Source: MnTg04 sp964568075 | GTDB taxonomy: Bacteria; Pseudomonadota; Gammaproteobacteria; Steroidobacterales; MnTg04 | DNA: 8,970 nucleotides | Assembly: GCA_964568075.1 (NCBI GenBank) | Contig: CAZMOM010000054.1 | Coordinates: forward strand, 1 to 8,970 | Reading direction: 5' to 3' | Shown: piece after piece, positions 7,656 through 8,970 of the stretch | How the letters are laid out: each line of letters opens with the position of its first letter | Position numbering within the stretch: the first letter of the stretch is position 1 | Made by a program: the position numbers and the translations under genes | The notes under the pieces: generated by a model | Seen by the model: the letters and a program-made list of their open reading frames with translations, nothing else | The model's database searches: none | Told to the model about the DNA's origin: nothing

Positions 7656-7906
7656 GGTTCTCGAACGGCTGAGCTTGGTCTTCACTCAGCCCATAGCTAG
7701 CGCTATGAGTTTCGCTTGGGGTCTGCGCGGTAGAAATATCCGTAGCGATAAAGTGTCACAGCGAGGACAGTTTTTCGATCTTTTGAGGCGCATAGCGGGA
7801 TTACGCAACGAAAAAGATCGGAAAAATGAACCGCTGTGGTGCTTTCGCAGTAGGAATACTTTCTGCCGCGTAGACCCCCAAGACCTACCCTCAGCCGCCC
7901 GAGCCC
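7656..7906 (+). repeat. Long imperfect foldback inside the element
   Basis: Nested complementary arms, listed from outside inwards: CTCG (7660-7663) with CGAG (7900-7903); CGGCTGAG (7666-7673) with 7890-7897; GGTCTT (7677-7682) with 7880-7885; 7718-7736 with 7860-7878 (19 bp, two of them G-T); GCGA (7745-7748) with 7845-7848; CACAGCG (7757-7763) with 7832-7838; and 7771-7784 with 7812-7826 (14 bp, one bulge). The tip is 7785-7811. The left arm has an extra insert (7683-7717) that contains its own CATAGC/GCTATG hairpin. A transcript of the plus strand would fold into a very long rod. Confidence 0.75.
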
Positions 7907-7924
7907 TAACCCTGAATCCGCGAT

Positions 7925-7947
7925 CCTTGCTGAATTATGCGGGCTAA
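7925..7947 (-). repeat. Right terminal inverted repeat
   Basis: Reverse complement of the left end: CCTTG, one mismatch, then TGAATTATGCGGGCTAA. It ends 13 bp before the cutA ATG, and an in-frame ATG at 7937 lies inside it. Confidence 0.85.
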
Positions 7948-7960
7948 GCTTGGATCAAGC
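7948..7960 (+). promoter_or_regulatory. Hairpin over the cutA ribosome-binding site
   Basis: GCTTG-GAT-CAAGC is a perfect 5-bp stem with a 3-base loop that exactly fills the gap between the right terminal repeat and the cutA ATG. The only plausible Shine-Dalgarno bases (GGA, 7952-7954) lie in the stem and loop, so the fold could limit ribosome access. Such a short stem may be chance. Confidence 0.35.
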
Positions 7961-8323
7961 ATGGAATCCGAGTACCTGGTGGTTTTTTGTACCTGTCCGC
8001 CTGATGCAGCCGAAAAGCTGACAGAAGCGGTATTGGCAAGACGTCTGGCGGCCTGCGTAAATTGCGTACCCGGTCTTAAATCCAGTTACTGGTGGCAGGG
8101 TAAGATTCGGCATGACCAGGAGCATCTGCTGGTGATAAAAACACGGCGCGACCGGTTTCCTGAACTACAGGGCGTAATTTTGGAAAATCACCCTTACGAC
8201 GTTCCGGAGATAATAGGTCTGCCGATTGTCGAAGGCTCAGAGGATTATCTTGGCTGGATCGACGAAATTCTCGACGAACCGCAAGTTTCGAAGGAACCAG
8301 GAAGTGTGCCGAGCAATGATTAA
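7961..8323 (+). CDS. cutA: Divalent-cation tolerance protein CutA
   Basis: CutA1 proteins are small trimeric alpha/beta proteins of ferredoxin-like fold, related to PII in shape, linked genetically to divalent metal tolerance in E. coli; their exact biochemical role is unsettled. The 120 residues carry the family pattern: VVFCTCPPDAAEKL (7-20), LARRLAACVNCVPGLKSSYWWQGKI (25-49), HLLVIKTRRDRFPEL (55-69), HPYDVPEIIGLPI (77-89) and YLGWIDEIL (96-104). I chose the ATG at 7961 because homology begins only a few residues later. The upstream in-frame ATG at 7937 lies inside the terminal repeat and has no ribosome site. No signal peptide is present. The end overlaps the dsbD start by 8 bp, as in a coupled operon. 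The original promoter may have been displaced by the element upstream, and I see no convincing promoter inside it. Confidence 0.94.
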   Translation: MESEYLVVFCTCPPDAAEKLTEAVLARRLAACVNCVPGLKSSYWWQGKIRHDQEHLLVIKTRRDRFPELQGVILENHPYDVPEIIGLPIVEGSEDYLGWIDEILDEPQVSKEPGSVPSND

Positions 8324-8970
8324 GAATATTCAATACGCCCTGCTGATTTCTTTGCTGGCACCGCTGACCGTTCAGGCGGTCGACAGTTTTGACCCGCCAC
8401 CACCGGATGAAGTCTTCGTTTACGAAGTGGAGGCGCAGCCGGGCCAGTTACTGATCCACTGGTCGGTCACGCCGGAATTTTATCTTTACAAATCCCGGTT
8501 TTCCTTTACCAGCCTGGCCCCGAGCGTCAGCCTCGGCGAGCCTCTCTATCCGCCGGGCGAAATGCACGAAGATGAGTTTTTTGGCCGCCAGGAAATTTTT
8601 CGCGAGGAATTTACTGTCAGCATTCCATACCAGGGAAACGCCGCCGGTGGAACCCTCGAGCTACAAATGAAACTGCAGGGCTGTGCCGATTACGGGTTCT
8701 GTTACGTGCCGTTGACCTGGTCAAAAACAGTCGAACTTCCCGGTGTGCCCACCCAGGAAGTCAGCAAGCTGTTGGCTTTGCTCAACGGCGCCGGCGACCA
8801 GGAATTTCTGCCTGAGGAAGAGGCGTTCCAACTTGAGACATGGATGGAAGACGCCTATACCGTCGTGGCCCGCTGGCTGATTGCCGATGGCTATTACCTT
8901 TATGCCGAAAAATTCATCGCGCCACCAATCATGCGATCCAGTTTTCGCCCTGTTTGCGGCGTAATCGATT
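8316..8970 (+). CDS. dsbD: Thiol:disulfide interchange protein DsbD, N-terminal part (runs off window)
   Basis: DsbD carries reducing power from cytoplasmic thioredoxin across the inner membrane to periplasmic DsbC and cytochrome c maturation proteins. Only 218 codons are visible, with no stop before the window edge. Residues 1-21 are a signal peptide (hydrophobic LLISLLAPL, cleavage likely after VQA). Residues about 31-140 form the periplasmic alpha domain, with FYLYKSRFSF, HEDEFFG and the redox pair C123/C129 in LQGCADYGFCYVP, matching C122/C128 of the E. coli precursor. From about 163, FLPEEEAFQLE...ARWLIADGYYLYAEKF looks like the start of a second alpha-type domain instead of the membrane core. 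The ATG lies in the last codons of cutA (8-bp overlap) with an AGGAAG-type site about 11-12 nt upstream. cutA-dsbD adjacency is also found in E. coli. Confidence 0.9.
   Translation, partial: MIKNIQYALLISLLAPLTVQAVDSFDPPPPDEVFVYEVEAQPGQLLIHWSVTPEFYLYKSRFSFTSLAPSVSLGEPLYPPGEMHEDEFFGRQEIFREEFTVSIPYQGNAAGGTLELQMKLQGCADYGFCYVPLTWSKTVELPGVPTQEVSKLLALLNGAGDQEFLPEEEAFQLETWMEDAYTVVARWLIADGYYLYAEKFIAPPIMRSSFRPVCGVID

Larger units (their letters stand above)
7524..7947. mobile_element. 424-bp MITE-like element with 23-bp terminal inverted repeats
   Basis: This stretch fills most of the gap between the divergent groES and cutA. Its ends are 23-bp inverted repeats identical at 22 positions. The interior carries several smaller palindromes and one long foldback. 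There is no recognisable transposase. The only plus-strand open frame of any size (7603-7947) resembles no protein I know and is shaped by the repeats. Small size, terminal inverted repeats and lack of coding content fit a non-autonomous transposable element moved by a transposase elsewhere. The outermost bases are TTA/TAA, so a TA or TTA/TAA target duplication would be masked; no longer direct duplication is visible. The alternative is a structured non-coding RNA closed by a 23-bp end helix. Confidence 0.55.

Noticed and set aside
7603..7947. Plus-strand open frame of 114 codons upstream of and overlapping the cutA frame region
   Set aside because: It starts within the MITE-like element, ends exactly in its terminal repeat, matches no family I know, lacks a ribosome site, and its sequence is dictated by the foldback.
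7937..7960. Upstream cutA start (ATG at 7937)
   Set aside because: It lies inside the terminal inverted repeat with no ribosome site, and the added residues are not part of the CutA family pattern.

Overview
The window reads as an ordinary chromosomal segment of a gammaproteobacterium with one odd insertion. It carries lipopolysaccharide inner-core (heptose) genes, so the host is Gram-negative. GlnE and GroESL are of the proteobacterial type, and groESL lies beside cutA and dsbD. A perfect CIRCE operator in front of groES implies an HrcA-type repressor. HrcA is absent from enterics and pseudomonads as far as I recall, so a Chromatiales- or Xanthomonadales-like lineage is more likely. The exact taxon cannot be read from this sequence.

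Left part (1-7335, all genes on the minus strand). In transcription order these are groES, groEL, a strong intrinsic terminator, glnE, a small CHCC zinc-finger gene, hldD and waaF. groES-groEL form the classical chaperonin operon. Its promoter (7435-7463) overlaps the CIRCE operator (7409-7435). glnE starts within about 45 bp of the groEL terminator and has no obvious promoter of its own. Just past the glnE stop, a consensus extended -10 promoter probably drives zf-CHCC-hldD-waaF. HldD makes ADP-L-glycero-D-manno-heptose and WaaF transfers it to the LPS inner core, so these two adjacent genes act in consecutive steps. waaF overlaps the end of hldD by 11 bp.

Middle (7464-7960). This is the only sizeable non-coding stretch and the most interesting part. 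A 424-bp element (7524-7947) is bounded by 23-bp terminal inverted repeats matching at 22 positions. Inside it is a long imperfect foldback (about 7656-7906). I recognise no transposase in it. It looks like a non-autonomous, MITE-like element or a structured RNA. It ends 13 bp before the cutA start, and those 13 bp form a small hairpin of their own.

Right part (7961-8970, plus strand). cutA (periplasmic-type divalent-ion tolerance protein) overlaps by 8 bp the start of dsbD (thiol:disulfide interchange protein), which runs off the window. The visible DsbD part has a signal peptide, a complete N-terminal domain with its cysteine pair, and the beginning of what looks like a second copy of that domain.

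I found no CRISPR array, tRNA, rRNA, toxin-antitoxin pair or defence cassette. Apart from the foldback element and some regulatory details, the region is housekeeping.
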